Positions 1-11,527 of a stretch of 64,000 nucleotides of DNA are shown here, piece after piece. The notes beneath the pieces are model-generated. The model saw only the letters and a program-made list of their open reading frames with translations. It made no database searches and was not told the DNA's origin. The first letter of the stretch is position 1. The number at the start of each line of letters is the position of its first letter. Source of the stretch: Vandiemenella viatica (taxonomy: Eukaryota > Arthropoda > Insecta > Orthoptera > Morabidae); NCBI GenBank assembly GCA_031002005.1, contig CM061921.1, positions 141,021,283 to 141,085,282 on the forward strand. The letters run 5' to 3'. The position numbers and the translations under genes were made by a program.

Positions 1-404
1 TAAAAGGGTGGAGCTCCTGCAAGGTCTTAACTTGCCATGACTGACCACAGTTGAACCACCCTATGACCTATGAGGCAGGTAAACGTGGATACAGACGTTT
101 TGCTTTGGAAAGGCATTAGTCCTGTCTTGGGGGTTATGCCTGTGGCACCATTGGTAACTAGGCATTACGTACACCTAAATACGGTAAGGGCATTCTTTGT
201 GAGTTGTCAGCTAAAGCTATAAAGGAGCGCACATACATTTCGGATAGATCAGGACTGTGTCTTTTTAGGTTAGAGGCTGCTGGTGAAAGGAGAGAAATGG
301 GTGAGCAAAGGGATACTAAATCCAGATGCACTATGGGAAAAATCATAAATACTAAAGAAATAGATGGAGCTGAAAAAACAATGGGGCTGCAAGTTGAAAA
401 GTGA

Positions 405-594
405 AAAGTGATGCTGAAAGTATTACAAAGCCAGTTATAACACTGTTACCAGTATATTGTAGAAGTATAAAGAATAAAGCAATAGAGTTCAGTAACTTAG
501 TAGAGATACATAAACCACAAGTAATTATAAGGGTAGAGTCTTGATTGAAAGAAGGAGTGACACAACACTACACAGTACATTTCGTAGATCCTAG
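405..594 (+). mobile_element. LINE endonuclease-domain fragment
   Basis: Translation shows the typical start of an APE-type LINE endonuclease: a CRSIKNKAIEF stretch followed by HKPQVII and a broken ESWLKEG motif (in-frame TGA/TAG). This corresponds to the RSIRNK...KPDIVxxTESWL block of CR1/jockey-like ORF2 proteins. Only about 60 codons remain. It abuts, tail to tail, a minus-strand LINE 3' end that begins near 595. Clade assignment is inference. Confidence 0.5.
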
Positions 595-1300
595 TATATA
601 TGATACTGAATCTGTGGAATCTGGAAAGGTGTTAATTTACGGCAAAATAATTACATAACAAAATAGATGTATATATCAGAAGATGCACTGTAACAGAATA
701 ATGAGTACTTTAGTTATGACAACAACATTTATACAAGATATTGACAATTATTTTGTGGGTACCTTTGAAAGAAATTCTTCTATGCAGTAGAAGGAGTTGT
801 CAATTAATTTTTTCTGCATTCAATGTTATCCCCTACCAGACATTTAAGATTTGTTGGGAACTTATTGATTATGTGTATCCCTGTAGCTCCAACTACTTTC
901 TGAACAAATTACAGACGTTTTTATTTCTTGTAACAATCATTTTTACCTCTAGTGGCATATTTTGTATTGCACTTTTTGTTTCAGATAGAGTATAATTGGT
1001 GACTACAAGGATGCTAATGTGTATAGATACTCGGTTTCCAATGTTGAAATTCCAAACCCCATACCTAATTCTTATTATTCGCTTTTAGGCTGTAAATACT
1101 TTAATTATATGAATAGAATACTACCATCAGATGACATTAACGTGTGACAATAAGGAAAATAAACTAGTTTCATCATACAGAGATTACCTATTACTAATTG
1201 CAAATGTGGCTGGACACAATCGCTTTAGCAAGTCAGAGATATGTACCTTCCAATTTAAATTACGATCAACAGCGAAGCCTAAATATTTCAGAAGGGTACG
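595..1300 (-). mobile_element. LINE 3' fragment (RT C-terminus plus 3' UTR), minus strand
   Basis: Read on the minus strand, 1291-1184 encodes LKYLGFAVDRNLNWKVHIS, the post-palm block of a LINE reverse transcriptase. Further on, around 1050-980, come EYLYTLAS and TNYTL segments. They match the C-terminal part of the plus-strand fragment at 5481-5945. The 3' UTR at 700-605 matches the UTRs at 5750-5945 (+) and 11783-11996 (-). Frameshifts and stops are present, so this is a dead copy. Three 3' ends of one family in 12 kb make the family assignment firm, although the clade (CR1/jockey-like) is inferred. Confidence 0.6.
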
Positions 1301-1333
1301 GTATATATACTCGACGAATTTAAGATAGAATAA

Positions 1334-1410
1334 ACAACAAAGGGAGAAATGGGTGTCTTGGGAAATTATCATCGGAGCATATGCTCCATCGGAATTAAAT
1401 TAAAAAAGAC
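1334..1410 (+). repeat. CR1-like LINE 3'-terminal fragment with hairpin
   Basis: Holds the palindrome GGAGCATATGCTCC followed by ATCGGAATTA. The same arrangement (GGAGCATGCACTCC, then ATTGCAATTA) closes the LINE that ends near 19910. I read it as the terminal piece of a CR1-like 3' UTR. Confidence 0.4.
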
Positions 1411-1533
1411 TGCTGTCAGCGTTAGTCGAAATAGACGAACGGTATAAACGAAAAAAAATCAAATAGTTGCGGTATATATCACCCGGAAATGACCCGTGTT
1501 TAACCATCACCTAATATGTACGGGCCAAGCTAT

Positions 1534-3128
1534 CAGTGACGGATCTAGGATTTTTCCGAACCGGGGCAAAAGTTCAAGCTGGCGCCCCCCCCCCCTAAGA
1601 AAACACCACACTTAGTTGGGTACTATTAAACTAACGTGATAAAAAAGACATGATAGGAAATTAGTTATTTTATTGCTTGCATTATATATAATACACACAA
1701 TCAGAATACATAACGCACAGGCCAGACTGTACTCACAATTGCAGTCCTTAGGTCCTAGCAAAATTTGTACTAAATGTTCCTACATCTTCACTCGTCGAGC
1801 TTTCATTTCCGCGAAAGAGTCTATAACTTCATCAAAATTCGTCTCGTAGCTGTTCTGTTTTCAATTGATAAGATTACGAGGCTAGAAAGACGTTCCTGGC
1901 TCATTGTTGATCGCAGGTAGGTTTTTATGATTTTTAGTTTACTAAAACTCCGCTCGCAGCTTGCGGACATCGTTGGTAACGTGCAGTACATTCTCAGAGC
2001 TATACAAATATTAGAAAAGGCTTCCTGCAAGTCATTTTTACACATGTGTTGCAACAATTGGAATGGACTAGTTGTTTCATCGATTCCAATTAAAAATGGA
2101 ACTTGTTTAAACACGGCAAGTTCTTGGCAGAAATCAATTCCGTTTAAGTCCTTGTAGTATATGCTTGCTAGAACGGCTCTTTTTTTTTGTTTTTTTTTTT
2201 TGTTTTTTGAGATTTCTAACGTGTGGCCACCAAGGAAGGCAAAGTTTTAATTTAGTTCTTTTAAGTTGGTTTTTGTACATTTTTTATTATTAATCACCGT
2301 GTAGTGGATCCAACGAAGAAGCAATAAAGTTTTTGTACAATTACAAATAGACTTAAAAAAATGGATATCGTCTCGTCCTGCATAAGACTGTAAGCGAGAA
2401 TAAGCTAGTAATCCAAACTTTCTAAAAACAATTTACATTTCAACTTCCATCAAAATACTGATATTTTCAGGATATGACTGCTAAACAGCCTATTCCCTAA
2501 ATACGTTTTCGGAAAGCGACGTTTTATGAGTTCTTTATTGTAGGTATATTTCTTGAAAAACGGCGGTATATGCTAATAACAATTGATAGGTTTGGTTCAT
2601 AATATATACAGAGGTAAGAAATAAGGCCCATAATGATCAGAATTTTTCCTCGGATTGACAAAAGACGAGAAACGCTGAGATATTTGATAACGATAGATTC
2701 TTCCTTAGATGTTAATGGTTCGTTTCCAGTATTAAATAATTAAACTTGTTCAGCACAAAAGTAGATATTAAAACAAAACTAGGCTAATCACTCGAACGCA
2801 GCTGCAAGGATGCGAACATCAGATGGCAAAATTTATAAATCGAAGAATATCGGGAGTTCCCGATAACAATGACGGAATGAATTCCATTCCATGGATAGAG
2901 CTATGTTTTAAGGCCGCTCTGTCACAGAACAATGAATTTTCCGTCCTTTCAAGTTGCCGCCGCGGTCAGTGTACCAAGGCTCTTTACCTAAAAAAAAGGG
3001 TCGGCAGCACATGAATTTTTCGCGCTGGTGCTTATAAAAAGATGCCACCAACACATGATTTTGGCGCCCCCATGAAGTTGTCGCCCGGGGCAAGAGCCCA
3101 GGTTTGCCCCCCTCTAGATCCGGCACTG
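1534..3128 (-). mobile_element. hAT transposon, internally deleted, with intact ends
   Basis: The left end starts CAGTGACGGATCTAGGA and the right end is its imperfect inverse (TCTAGATCCGGCACTG). Both are flanked by the perfect 8-bp duplication CAAGCTAT (1526-1533 and 3129-3136), which is diagnostic of the hAT superfamily. The 1,595-bp element keeps only the C-terminal end of a transposase on the minus strand. The rest is AT-rich with no recognisable coding. It inserted upstream of the LINE that begins near 3283. Perfect target duplications suggest a fairly recent insertion relative to the surrounding LINE debris. Confidence 0.92.
1821..2114 (-). pseudogene. hAT transposase C-terminal dimerisation domain
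   Basis: The 97-residue reading frame ends in the hAT dimerisation signature: TLPTMSASCERSFSKLKIIK, then YLRSTMSQERLSSLVILSIE. This matches the C-terminal hATC domain of ZMYM/Ac-like transposases. The catalytic RNase H-like core and zinc finger expected upstream on the minus strand (above 2114) are missing, so the protein cannot be active. A poly-T-rich stretch follows at 2180-2210. Confidence 0.87.
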
Positions 3129-3282
3129 CAAGCTATCCTTGGGGTAATTAGTTATCCGTGCCTGTGTGTTGCGCTTTACAAACAATTAAATAGACCAAGT
3201 CATCATCAGGTAACGAAGAATACTCGGTTTATCAGAAAATCTGAGTGCAGCAATACAAAGTGCTGATTTAACAGTGGAAACA

Positions 3283-5308
3283 AAATCAGGAATATATACA
3301 GTACTGCAAAATACTGAAAAGGGTTATTAAAGAATCTAAAAGTATGTACAACAAACATAAAATACATGTTTCTGAAAATGAAATTAAGACAATCTTGTAC
3401 ATTGTAAAAAAAGAAATGGGAAAAAATAAAAAAGTGATGACATTTTCATCAAAGATAATTCAGTAGAATCTAATTTTTCAATTTCTGATATATTTAATAA
3501 ACATTTCTTACCTGTAACTGATAAATTGACTGCCAATAGTTCAGTGACACAAAGTAAGGATTTTGTCAAAACAGGCTTCCAAGAAATATTTAACATCATG
3601 TCTATAAATTTAGCTACTCCAGAAGAAATAGAAAAATTATCTGGTCCCTTAAGAACAAATACTCAAGTGGTTATGATGGGATTTTCAATCGATTAATTAA
3701 ACTGTGCTCCATAGATTTAAGTAATATATTAATTTATTTGTTCAATATACTTTTAGTTGAATGTACTTTTACACACAGGCTTAAGTAATACTTAATAAGT
3801 ATGCTGTAGTTAAACCACTGTACAAAAAGGAAGATGAGACAGCTGTATTGAATTACCAACCAATTTCGTTACTAACAGCCTTCTCCAAAGTTTTTGAGAA
3901 AGCAATGTACAAAAGAGTTTATAAACAAATTAAAAATAATAATAAACTAAATCACAATTTGGTTTTCAAAAGGGTCATTCAACAGAACAAGCTATACTTG
4001 CATTCACTGACAATATTTTAGAAGGAATAAACGATAAATTAATTCCTGTAGGATTTTTTTGTGACTTATCTAAGGCATTTGACTGTGTAGATCATAAAAT
4101 TCTGATACAGAAATTAAAGTATTATGGTATAGATGGCATGGTTAATAAATGGCTTAGTTCTTACCTTCTAAATAGAAAACAGAAAGTGTCAATGGAGAAT
4201 TTTAAGGCTATCTTAAGAGGCACAATGTTTTCTGAGTGGACATTAATCAGATAGGGAGTACCTCAGGTTTCTATATCTGGGCCACTATTGTTTTTATTGT
4301 ATGTAAATGATCTACCCTGTGTTTCATCTAAAAACTCAAAATTTGTCCAATTTGCAGATGACACAAACATAGGAATTAAAAATACTCCAGATTTATCTAC
4401 AGAATATATTTCAAATTATGTCTTTGAACTTATTAATAAATGGTTTACAGCTAATGGCTTGTCTTTAAACTTTGATAAATCTTAGTATATGCAATTCAGT
4501 ACATCACACAGATTAAAACCAGATATAGACATAATATTTGCAAGCCAGTCCATTCAAGAGGCAGAGTGTGTGAAATTTATATGTTTGTATATTGATCATA
4601 ATTTAAATTGGAAGGTACATGTTTCTGACTTACTAAGTCAGTCATATGGCATATGGCATAATTTTTTGGGGAAACTCTTCACAAAGTAAAAAAGTTTTCA
4701 TAGCACAGAAAAGAGCTATTAGGTTTCTGTGTAGGGTAAAACCAAGAACTTCTTGCAGACAACTCTTTAAGAAACTCAATATTCTTACAATGTATTCTCA
4801 GTATATATATTCTCTCATGAGCTTTGTCATAGAAAATTTTAACCTGTTTACACCTAATTCACAGGTACACAGTTTCAATACAAGAAACAGAAATAACTTG
4901 CATAAAACACAAACATCTCTGTCGTTAGTACAAAGAGGAGTTAATTATTCTGTGATACATTTGTTTAATAAACTACCTAATCGTATAAAACAGCTTTCAG
5001 ATAATAAAGATGTATTCAAACAAAAACTTAGAGATTATCTTATTGGCAACTCCTTCTACTCTATTCAAGAATTTGAAGAAAATAATTAATTGTACTCATT
5101 ATGACGTTTGCAAAACTCAGTTGCAAAAATGTATGTTTATTATTATTTCTTGTATTTGTAAAATAATATATATATATATATTTACTATGATATGACTCAT
5201 ATTATTTGTATATGTATCAACAATGACATGTTTCACATCCCAGAGGTACTTCCTCAGCAGGGATCCATGGAACAAGATTGATAAATAAATAAATAAAATA
5301 AATAAAGC
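3283..5308 (+). mobile_element. CR1/jockey-like LINE, RT half, broken
   Basis: It starts with the linker VIKESKSMYNKH (about 3325) and runs through the reverse transcriptase. NYQPISLLTAFSKVFEKAMY lies near 3855, FGFQKGHSTEQAI near 3960, FCDLSKAFDCVDHKIL near 4060 and the FADDT catalytic box near 4345. The C-terminal SLVQRGVNYSVIHLFNKLP lies near 4930. Several frameshifts and stops break it. The 3' UTR ends in (ATAAATAA)n at 5280-5308, a typical tail for this group. A 5' half may lie beyond the hAT insertion, but the pieces at 400-1400 do not join it cleanly. Confidence 0.85.
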
Positions 5309-5480
5309 GATTGGGTGCAGCCACATTTGTAATTCGTACAATTTCAGCTATAGGTGATCTCCGTATGAGGCAGCTAGTTTATTTTGCTAATTTTCACTCC
5401 TTATTGTCATATGGAATAATATTCTTTTGTAATTCTACCCATGACGAGTAATAAGAATTATTTGTGGGGTTAGCAATAGA

Positions 5481-5945
5481 ACTTCGTGTAGAGATCTATT
5501 CAAGAAGTTAGGGATGTTAAGATTGGTGGCTGAGTATATATACACAGTAATGTCCTTTGTAGTCACAAATTATACTTTGTTTGAAACAAAAAGTAAAATA
5601 AACAATTATAGCACTGGAAGTAAAAATGATCTTCACAAGGATTACAAGTCATTGCCATTTGTTCAAAAAGGGTTCTGATATTCACAGTTACATATATTCA
5701 ATAAACTCCCAGCACATATTAAATGTCTAGTAGATGATAAGGAAAAAAAGTTAAATAGTGTACTATGTATGCTATGACTGCACATCATCTTTTGTCTATT
5801 ATTTTGCTGTACAATGTATACTATAACTGTACATCATCTGGTGTATGTATTATTTTGTTATACAATTGTTTTTCTGTAAATTGACAACTTTCCACATCCG
5901 ACAGAGCCTGTTTCTTATATTTATATCAATGGAAAATGAGTGTAT
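5481..5945 (+). mobile_element. LINE 3' fragment with duplicated 3' UTR segment
   Basis: Codes for LINE C-terminal motifs (AEYIYTVMSFVVTNYTLFE, then HIFNKLPAHIKCL) followed by a 3' UTR. The UTR holds two imperfect copies of a unit of about 63 bp (5759-5815 and 5816-5870) built around CTGYACATCATCT. The same duplicated UTR appears inverted at 11783-11996. Confidence 0.65.
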
Positions 5946-5949
5946 TGTA

Positions 5950-6140
5950 TTCGCGAGGACACCGGTTCGAATCGCCGTCCGGACAGCCATATTTTGATTT
6001 CACATGGTTTCCCGAAGTCATCCTTTGCCGAATTCCTTCCCATTCCTTCTCCCCAGTTTTTTTTATTATCTTTCACTCACCCAGCTGAAGGATGGGGGCG
6101 GGCTGCTGGAGAGCGGTAGCTCTTTTCGGCCTTAGGATGA
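5950..6140 (+). mobile_element. tRNA-derived SINE, 5'-truncated
   Basis: Contains a pol III B box (GGTTCGAATCGCCGTCCGG at 5962), followed by the family body ATGGTTTCCCGAAGTCATC and CCGAATTCCTTCCCATTCCT. The body matches the complete copy at 11295-11527. The A-box half is missing. Confidence 0.6.
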
Positions 6141-6286
6141 GGTTTTTTTAATTTTTAATTTATTTTCCTCATTTAATTACATTTATTGAGTTTGGGGTTT
6201 ATTAAATTACATTTATTGTGTTTGGTTTGTTGGGAAAAGGTATTATGGAGTCTTGGTGGTTCTGTGGACTAACATCCTTATGTTTT

Positions 6287-7714
6287 TCATGGGTTTAGTC
6301 CCCACTGGGGGTTTAGTGCTGATATTAACTGCGTAAGTAATTTGATAAGTTGTGTCATCTGGTGGATCTTGGCTCCCTCGGTTTGGTAGTGTTGTCCTTG
6401 GTGTTGAATACTGCCGCATTCCTGTTCTTGGTGGGATCGGTTTTTGACTTTGTGGGTCCATGCAGGTGGGACCCTGTCTTGTCTCGGTGCTGCATAGTTG
6501 CGCGTTTCCGCCTTCTTGGAGCCTTCTTTTCGGTTGGCGTTCTTCCAGTCGTGGCTGTGTCTGCCGCCGTTTGTATCTTGTCTGTTCTCCTTATCTTTTT
6601 CCGTAGAGATGGTCTTGGCATTGTTGTTTCTACATTTGGCGGCATTAGCTGTTTGCAGATTGCGACGGACAGGGCAGCCTGTGTACGCTGCTGAATGCGG
6701 TCCTCGGCAGTTTGCACATGTTGCTTCAGCGTCTCTGGATCTGCTGCAGTTTTTGACATTTTTTCGTTCTCTACAGCGGACACAGCGTTCTTCAGCGTGA
6801 CAGTCCTTAGCATAGTGCCAGAATTTTTGGCATCTGTAACACTGCTGCATGCTTGTCTTTTTTCCCGGGTTTCTTTTCTTGATATGTTTATCGGCCGACT
6901 TGTCGTTCGTATTAGCTGTCTTGTCTGTCGGTGTTGTCAGTTGTTCTTGTGGGCTTGAGCGTTGGGTTTCAGGAGTTTTCTCTTGGTACAGGATACCTTC
7001 CTCCTGTAGTATCCTGATGACAACCGCCATGTCACACTTTTTAAGGTAAAGTGTTCCCCACTTGTCGCCTTCATCTGTGGCTGTCTGACTCGTTTGATGT
7101 TGCGGGTTGAGCGTCGTCATCTTCGAGACTTCGGGCCTGGTTGCAGCTACCGACATCTTGCTGTCTGCTCTCTGTGATGTAGACATCGGTGTGCTTTCTT
7201 GAATTTCGGAAATGGTCTGTCACTCTTCTTGATTATCACGTTCATCTTGGCTGCTCAAGTATTCTAGGCTGTTATTCTCTAGATCCACCAGCTTAAAGGA
7301 GAAAGTGAATGATTCCTCCGGTGTTTCCTGACTTGATGAGCTTGCACTTGGTTTCATCCGTGACGATTCTTCCCTGCAGTGTCGCGTCTGCATTGGATCC
7401 TCGTTTCTTGGAGATGCCCTGTTGCTTGAGCTAGGCGATGTGGGCGTCATCAGAGGATATACCATGTTCTACAGGTACTCTTCTTGGTTGAAGTATGTTT
7501 CGATGACCGTTGGAAATGGGATTTTCCTGTGTTGGTCCTCGGTACCAGTTTTGTGTACTGGCACGACGTGTTGTGCTACCTCTACGTTACCGCCTAGGGC
7601 TGCATATAAATTACTGAATTCAGTGGGCAGTCTCCACCTGTAACACTTGCCGTAGACGTCGACATGTATCTCCATCTGTAGCGGTGCATTTTCGCCTCTG
7701 AGGTACGCTGTCAA
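6287..7714 (-). pseudogene. LINE ORF1 (gag-like, CCHC zinc knuckles), two premature stops
   Basis: Read on the minus strand this is one continuous frame of about 475 codons, interrupted only by TAG at 7471-7469 and TGA at 7222-7220. The C-terminal third carries tandem knuckles: CYRCQKFWHYAKDC, then CVRCRERKNVKNCSRS, then CANCRGPHSAAYTGCP. This is the PRE/C2HC arrangement of jockey/I-type ORF1 nucleic-acid-binding proteins. Upstream lies an acidic, serine-rich segment. ORF2, expected at lower coordinates, is absent; a SINE fragment occupies that place. A frameshift near 7712 separates it from a further in-frame segment ending TTDTMKIYRRMG. The role would be RNA packaging as a ribonucleoprotein; this copy is inactive. 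Confidence 0.75.
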
Positions 7715-8500
7715 CCCATCCTTCGGTATATCTTCATGGTGTCGGTCGTATATGCCTTCGCTGTTTCATATTCTGAAATAAATAGGCCATTGTTCGCCGT
7801 TATTACTCGGCGATCGTTTCTCTTGGGTCGGGGAGATCCCCTTGCGCACCGATGACGTCCGGTCATGCTCCAGTGGCACCCCATGTTGCTGCGCAGCAGA
7901 TCCAGGCGTCGACCCCTGGCGCTTCCCTCGGCTAGGAGTGTCGGAATGATCCGACCTTCCGTCACCCCCGCGGAGCACGGACTGCGACGGCGCACCATGT
8001 GCTGACTGGAGCTGGCGTGGTTGCTCCAGTGGCGCGTCTTGGCAGCGCACAACAACACCAGGCGCCATCATCCGGCCTCCCTCGGGGTAGCGGAGTGCTG
8101 TCGACTAGTCTCCACCGCAGCGCGACGGGTGTATCAGGTGGCGTTCGTGCTGCCTCCTGGCGGTGCGCCGGCAAAACATGTCCAGCAGTCACCATCGGTG
8201 ATGCCACCTGGCGGCGCGCTGGCGAATCATCTGGCGTGGCTTTCCGTCGTTGTCTCCCCATGATGTCGGGAAGGCCAGCAGTCTGCGCAACGGGTAAATC
8301 TGGTGGCATCCGTGCTGCCTCCTGGCGGCGCGCTGGCGGATCATCTGTCGTGGCTTGTCGCAGTTTTCTCCCCATGATGTGCACGCTACGCTGTCCGAAG
8401 GGCAGCAGTCTGAGAGACGGGTATCCGGTGATGGCTCCTTCTCACCCGTCCCATTCCGCCTCTCATGACCTCGACGTCGATGAGGCGTGAAGCTATAAGT
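7715..8500 (-). mobile_element. 5' part of the same LINE with GC-rich tandem repeats
   Basis: GC-rich sequence upstream of the ORF1 relic. On the minus strand it encodes ITANNGLFISEYETAKAY just before the frameshift into ORF1. Farther upstream it holds about two and a half imperfect repeats of about 120 bp (about 8135-8395), each with CTGCCTCCTGGCGGCGCGCT and TCTCCCCATGATGT. Repeated 5' UTR monomers are common in LINE promoters, so this may be a promoter array. That role is inference. Confidence 0.4.
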
Positions 8501-8591
8501 AAAATAATAATATTAATAATAACCTATTAGTGAACAGACTAGAATTAAGTGCGTGATTTCTACTGATAGCAATGTATAGTGGCTGACTTAA

Positions 8592-9332
8592 GGGGGTAGG
8601 TACAGTTATCATGTTTAAAAAAATATATTTTTTTCTTTTGATTCAGAAAAATAGTTTTTACTTTTGACTTCTTGTTGGTGAAAAATTATTTAAATATCTT
8701 TGACACTGAGTGAATTATGCCTGATTAAGCAAAGTTCTTCACGATTGACAGCCATTTAAATCTTTCTGCACATGAAGGTATTCCAAATCTTTAATCTTAA
8801 ATATCTCAAAAGAGCAATTCATCAATTAATTTAAAGATAACTTTTTTCCACATGCATAGATCTTTTTCAAATTTGCAGGACATGTTCTGTATACTAATTA
8901 CTACAGTCCCTACCATCATTGTTTATGCAGCTTTTCACAAATTGAAAATATGCATATATTTTTAAACAAAAAAATCTAGAACTTTAATTTCTTGAATTTT
9001 TTAAAATTAACACCAAATATAAAGTTACATGTGTTATATTATTGGTTTAACTAATTGCCTCGATATTAGTTTACAAGATTAAAAAAAATATTTCTGCAAA
9101 ATTTCAAATATTATGCTTTCTATCTCTAAAGACGACAAATTTTTAACTGTGAATTTGAATGGTACATTATCATATTGTTAAGTGATATTTTTATTTTAAA
9201 AATCTATTTTTATATATAACTACAACAGTTCTATGTAACTACGAAATTTTAACCTTGAAATTTAAATAGATTTAGAGAAAATGAAATTTCAGTTTCTACA
9301 AATATTTGTATGAGTTAGCTGTATCTACCCCC
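8592..9332. mobile_element. Candidate AT-rich MITE with short inverted ends
   Basis: Begins GGGGGTAGGTACAGTTA and ends with the inverse of GGGGGTAGATACAGCTA. The left flank is TTAA (8588-8591) and the right flank is TTGG. The interior is over 70% AT and non-coding. A TTAA duplication would suggest piggyBac-like mobilisation, but the right flank does not match, so the superfamily is open. Confidence 0.45.
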
Positions 9333-9339
9333 TTGGTTC

Positions 9340-10185
9340 CCGCTGAATGAGCTATTTACTCATTCATGTCTGTCCGCGGAATGAGGACTAGTAATACACT
9401 TATCTCGTAGGTGAGCTTTATTGAGGTCAGAGAGCATTTCCAATCAGTAATATCAACTGACTTAGTGTAACAGAACTTTTCCAACAAACAACTCAGCGTT
9501 GAGCTCGGCTAATGAACTAACCTGTGACTTTCACTAAAATATTCTATTTCCCTTTTAATAAATCTCCATGTCAAAAATGGATTTCACACGATATTTTTAT
9601 TTTAATTGCTGGAGGTAAATTGTTCGGTACATTCTTTGATAATTTATTCCAATCCCAGGTGTTTTTTCTACATATAAAAACTATTCCACTTCTTTATATC
9701 TCAAAACAGGAGCTAGTTTATCGTCTTGGTCATCACTTCCGTTCCACAGACTATTCCTAACTTTTTTTTCGGTATATATATCCAGGCCTCACCATTAATG
9801 AAGACCTTATACAACACTCTCTTCTCCAGTCCATGTCTTCCAGCGTCTCCCAGCCGACCGCATTTCTCATATAAGTTACTGTGTTCTACGATGATTTCCA
9901 CAAACAGTTTTAACAATCATATATTTCACCACTTACAGGTTCCGTATTTGATGTCCATAATGTGTGTCCCATACTACTTCATCATACACGGGCAAGGTTC
10001 TTACAAGGAGATATGCAAGAATGTTACAAAATAAGAAATATACGTTGTTGGCTAACTGAGTAACAGAGATGGACGAAAGCTAAGATTTGGATATTTTAAA
10101 CACTAGGGTGTAAGTCGTGTTGAGTATACGGAGATGAGTTCATCGTAGGTAGTAGTATCAAGAGACTTACTGCATTTAAAAAAAA
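9340..10185. other. No gene recognised
   Basis: AT-rich sequence. I see no convincing coding similarity, inverted ends or RNA gene. A short (TA)n/(GATA)n run lies at 10186-10212. Confidence 0.5.
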
Positions 10186-10324
10186 AAATATATATATATA
10201 TAGATAGATAGATTTAGTTCTCTTCTCTTTGAATAGAAGACCATGGAAATAAAGAATGCTCTTATCAAGAGTAGCATTTCATTACAGTGAGTAATACTGA
10301 TGCTGGAATATTATTTTCTGCTAT

Positions 10325-10601
10325 GGGTCTACTGGAGATCGCGATTCCGCTACAACAATAAATGGTAATATCGTTGGAATACTGATGTAGTCAGTCGCAA
10401 GACGTACTATTATCAAGCAGTAATTCCGTTGTAACACAGCCTGGACCATTATTTTCAAGCACAAATTAGGTTGTAATACAGCCTGGACCAGTATGAAACC
10501 GTTAAATGTACTTAGGGAAGAATTTATAGTGGAGTCTTGCGATTGACCACTGCAGTATTATGATGACAACTCCTGGCGGAATCGCGATCTCCAGTAATCC
10601 G
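10325..10601. mobile_element. 277-bp TIR element with 8-bp target duplication
   Basis: A perfect 20-bp inverted repeat, ACTGGAGATCGCGATTCCGC, lies at 10331-10350 with its inverse at 10576-10595. The arms stay similar for about 90 bp (TCGCAAGAC...ACTAT in both). TCTGCTAT flanks both sides (10317-10324 and 10602-10609). Long TIRs starting GGG or CGG with an 8-bp duplication fit Mutator- or Merlin-like non-autonomous elements. hAT is less likely because the ends lack CAG. The interior holds two copies of a motif ending ACAGCCTGGACCA, which also occurs near 13322. Confidence 0.85.
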
Positions 10602-10683
10602 TCTGCTATTACTAATCAACAGAACTAAAAAACACAGATACAATGGTGCTTTGCTATTTTATTTTTGAAAGCACCATTTAACC

Positions 10684-10739
10684 CATGGAGGAACCTCCAT
10701 GATTTAACCATGGAGGAAGGAATAATTCCTTCCTCCATG
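10684..10739. repeat. Two adjacent palindromes
   Basis: CATGGAGGAACCTCCATG (10684-10701) is an 18-nt near-palindrome. It is followed, after ATTTAAC, by a 31-nt perfect palindrome with a central A (10709-10739) whose arm is CATGGAGGAAGGAAT. Both share CATGGAGG and the flank ATTTAAC, so the second looks like an expanded version of the first. Confidence 0.9.
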
Positions 10740-10744
10740 ATTTA

Positions 10745-11282
10745 ACCGCTCAATTACAATCTTTAGCTCACGATTTTCGATGTATTTTAACTTCAGCTAT
10801 TTTCTCCAAACTGTTTGCTAAGGTAAGTCTTTGTGACTTAGACTTTGGAAGTTGGAGAAGGGAAGTGGAGAACAGGAGAAGTGTGTGGGAGAGGGCTTGT
10901 AGCTAGTCTGTGACAACTTGAATGAGTGGAGTGGTTTTCAGTGTGAAGGAGATGAGACTCTATTTACTGATAATTGAATTACTTTTGCTAATGCTAATTC
11001 CTCGTAATCGTAAGTAACTTTTTTTTCCCCTACAGTGTCCGTGTAAGAATACTCTGTGAATAAAAGCGTCATGAATGGGCAATCAGTAACTAAGAAAGTG
11101 GGAGGGTATGGGTATTATTATAACGAGGCAAGGGTTTAAGAACTAAGGAGTTATTTTAGGGGAAGGTGTAGTCTGTGGAATTAAAGTAGTAAGTCGAAAC
11201 ATGGGAGAAATGTTTGTTCCAAAACAAAAAATACAAAGTAGCAAAGCACCTGCTTACTGCAATAGAAATTTGAGGAGGCTGA
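10745..11282. other. No gene recognised
   Basis: Non-coding by inspection. There is a purine-rich stretch at 10848-10900 and nothing assignable. Confidence 0.5.
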
Positions 11283-11294
11283 AGAGGGTGGTGA

Positions 11295-11527
11295 CCGAGC
11301 ATGGTGGTGTAACGGCTAGCGTTCTAGCCTTACATTCGGGAGGATGTGGTTCGAATTACCGTCCGGGCATCCAGATTTGGGTTTTCCATGGTTTCCCAAA
11401 TCACTCCAGGCAAATGCCGGGATGCTTCCTTTAAAAGGCCATGGCCGAATTCCTTCCCATTCCTGGCTCCCCATCCTTTCCCGTCTCTAAAGACCTCGCT
11501 GTTGAGAGACACTAAGCAGTGAAAAAA
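11295..11527 (+). mobile_element. tRNA-derived SINE, complete, with 12-bp target duplication
   Basis: The tRNA-like head starts CCGAGCATGGTGGTGTAACG, with an A-box-like GGTGTAACGGCTAGCG and a B box GGTTCGAATTACCGTCC. A body with GGTTTCCCAAATCACTCC and CCGAATTCCTTCCCATTCCT follows, then an A-rich tail. The direct repeat AGAGGGTGGTGA flanks it exactly (11283-11294 and 11528-11539). Relatives in this window are at 5950-6140 (+), 50681-50814 (-) and 54010-54204 (-). Confidence 0.88.

Noticed and set aside
6350..7049. Plus-strand frames of 66-114 codons
   Set aside because: They are antisense shadows of the minus-strand ORF1 with CCHC knuckles.
7962..8490. 140- and 163-codon frames in opposite directions
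   Set aside because: Both run through the GC-rich tandem repeats; low-complexity composition explains them.
10186..10212. Repeat that could be read as a CRISPR-like or regulatory array
   Set aside because: It is a simple TA/GATA microsatellite.
5950..11527. tRNA genes suggested by B-box sequences
   Set aside because: The heads lack complete cloverleaf pairing and are followed by a common body and A-rich tail, so they are SINEs.
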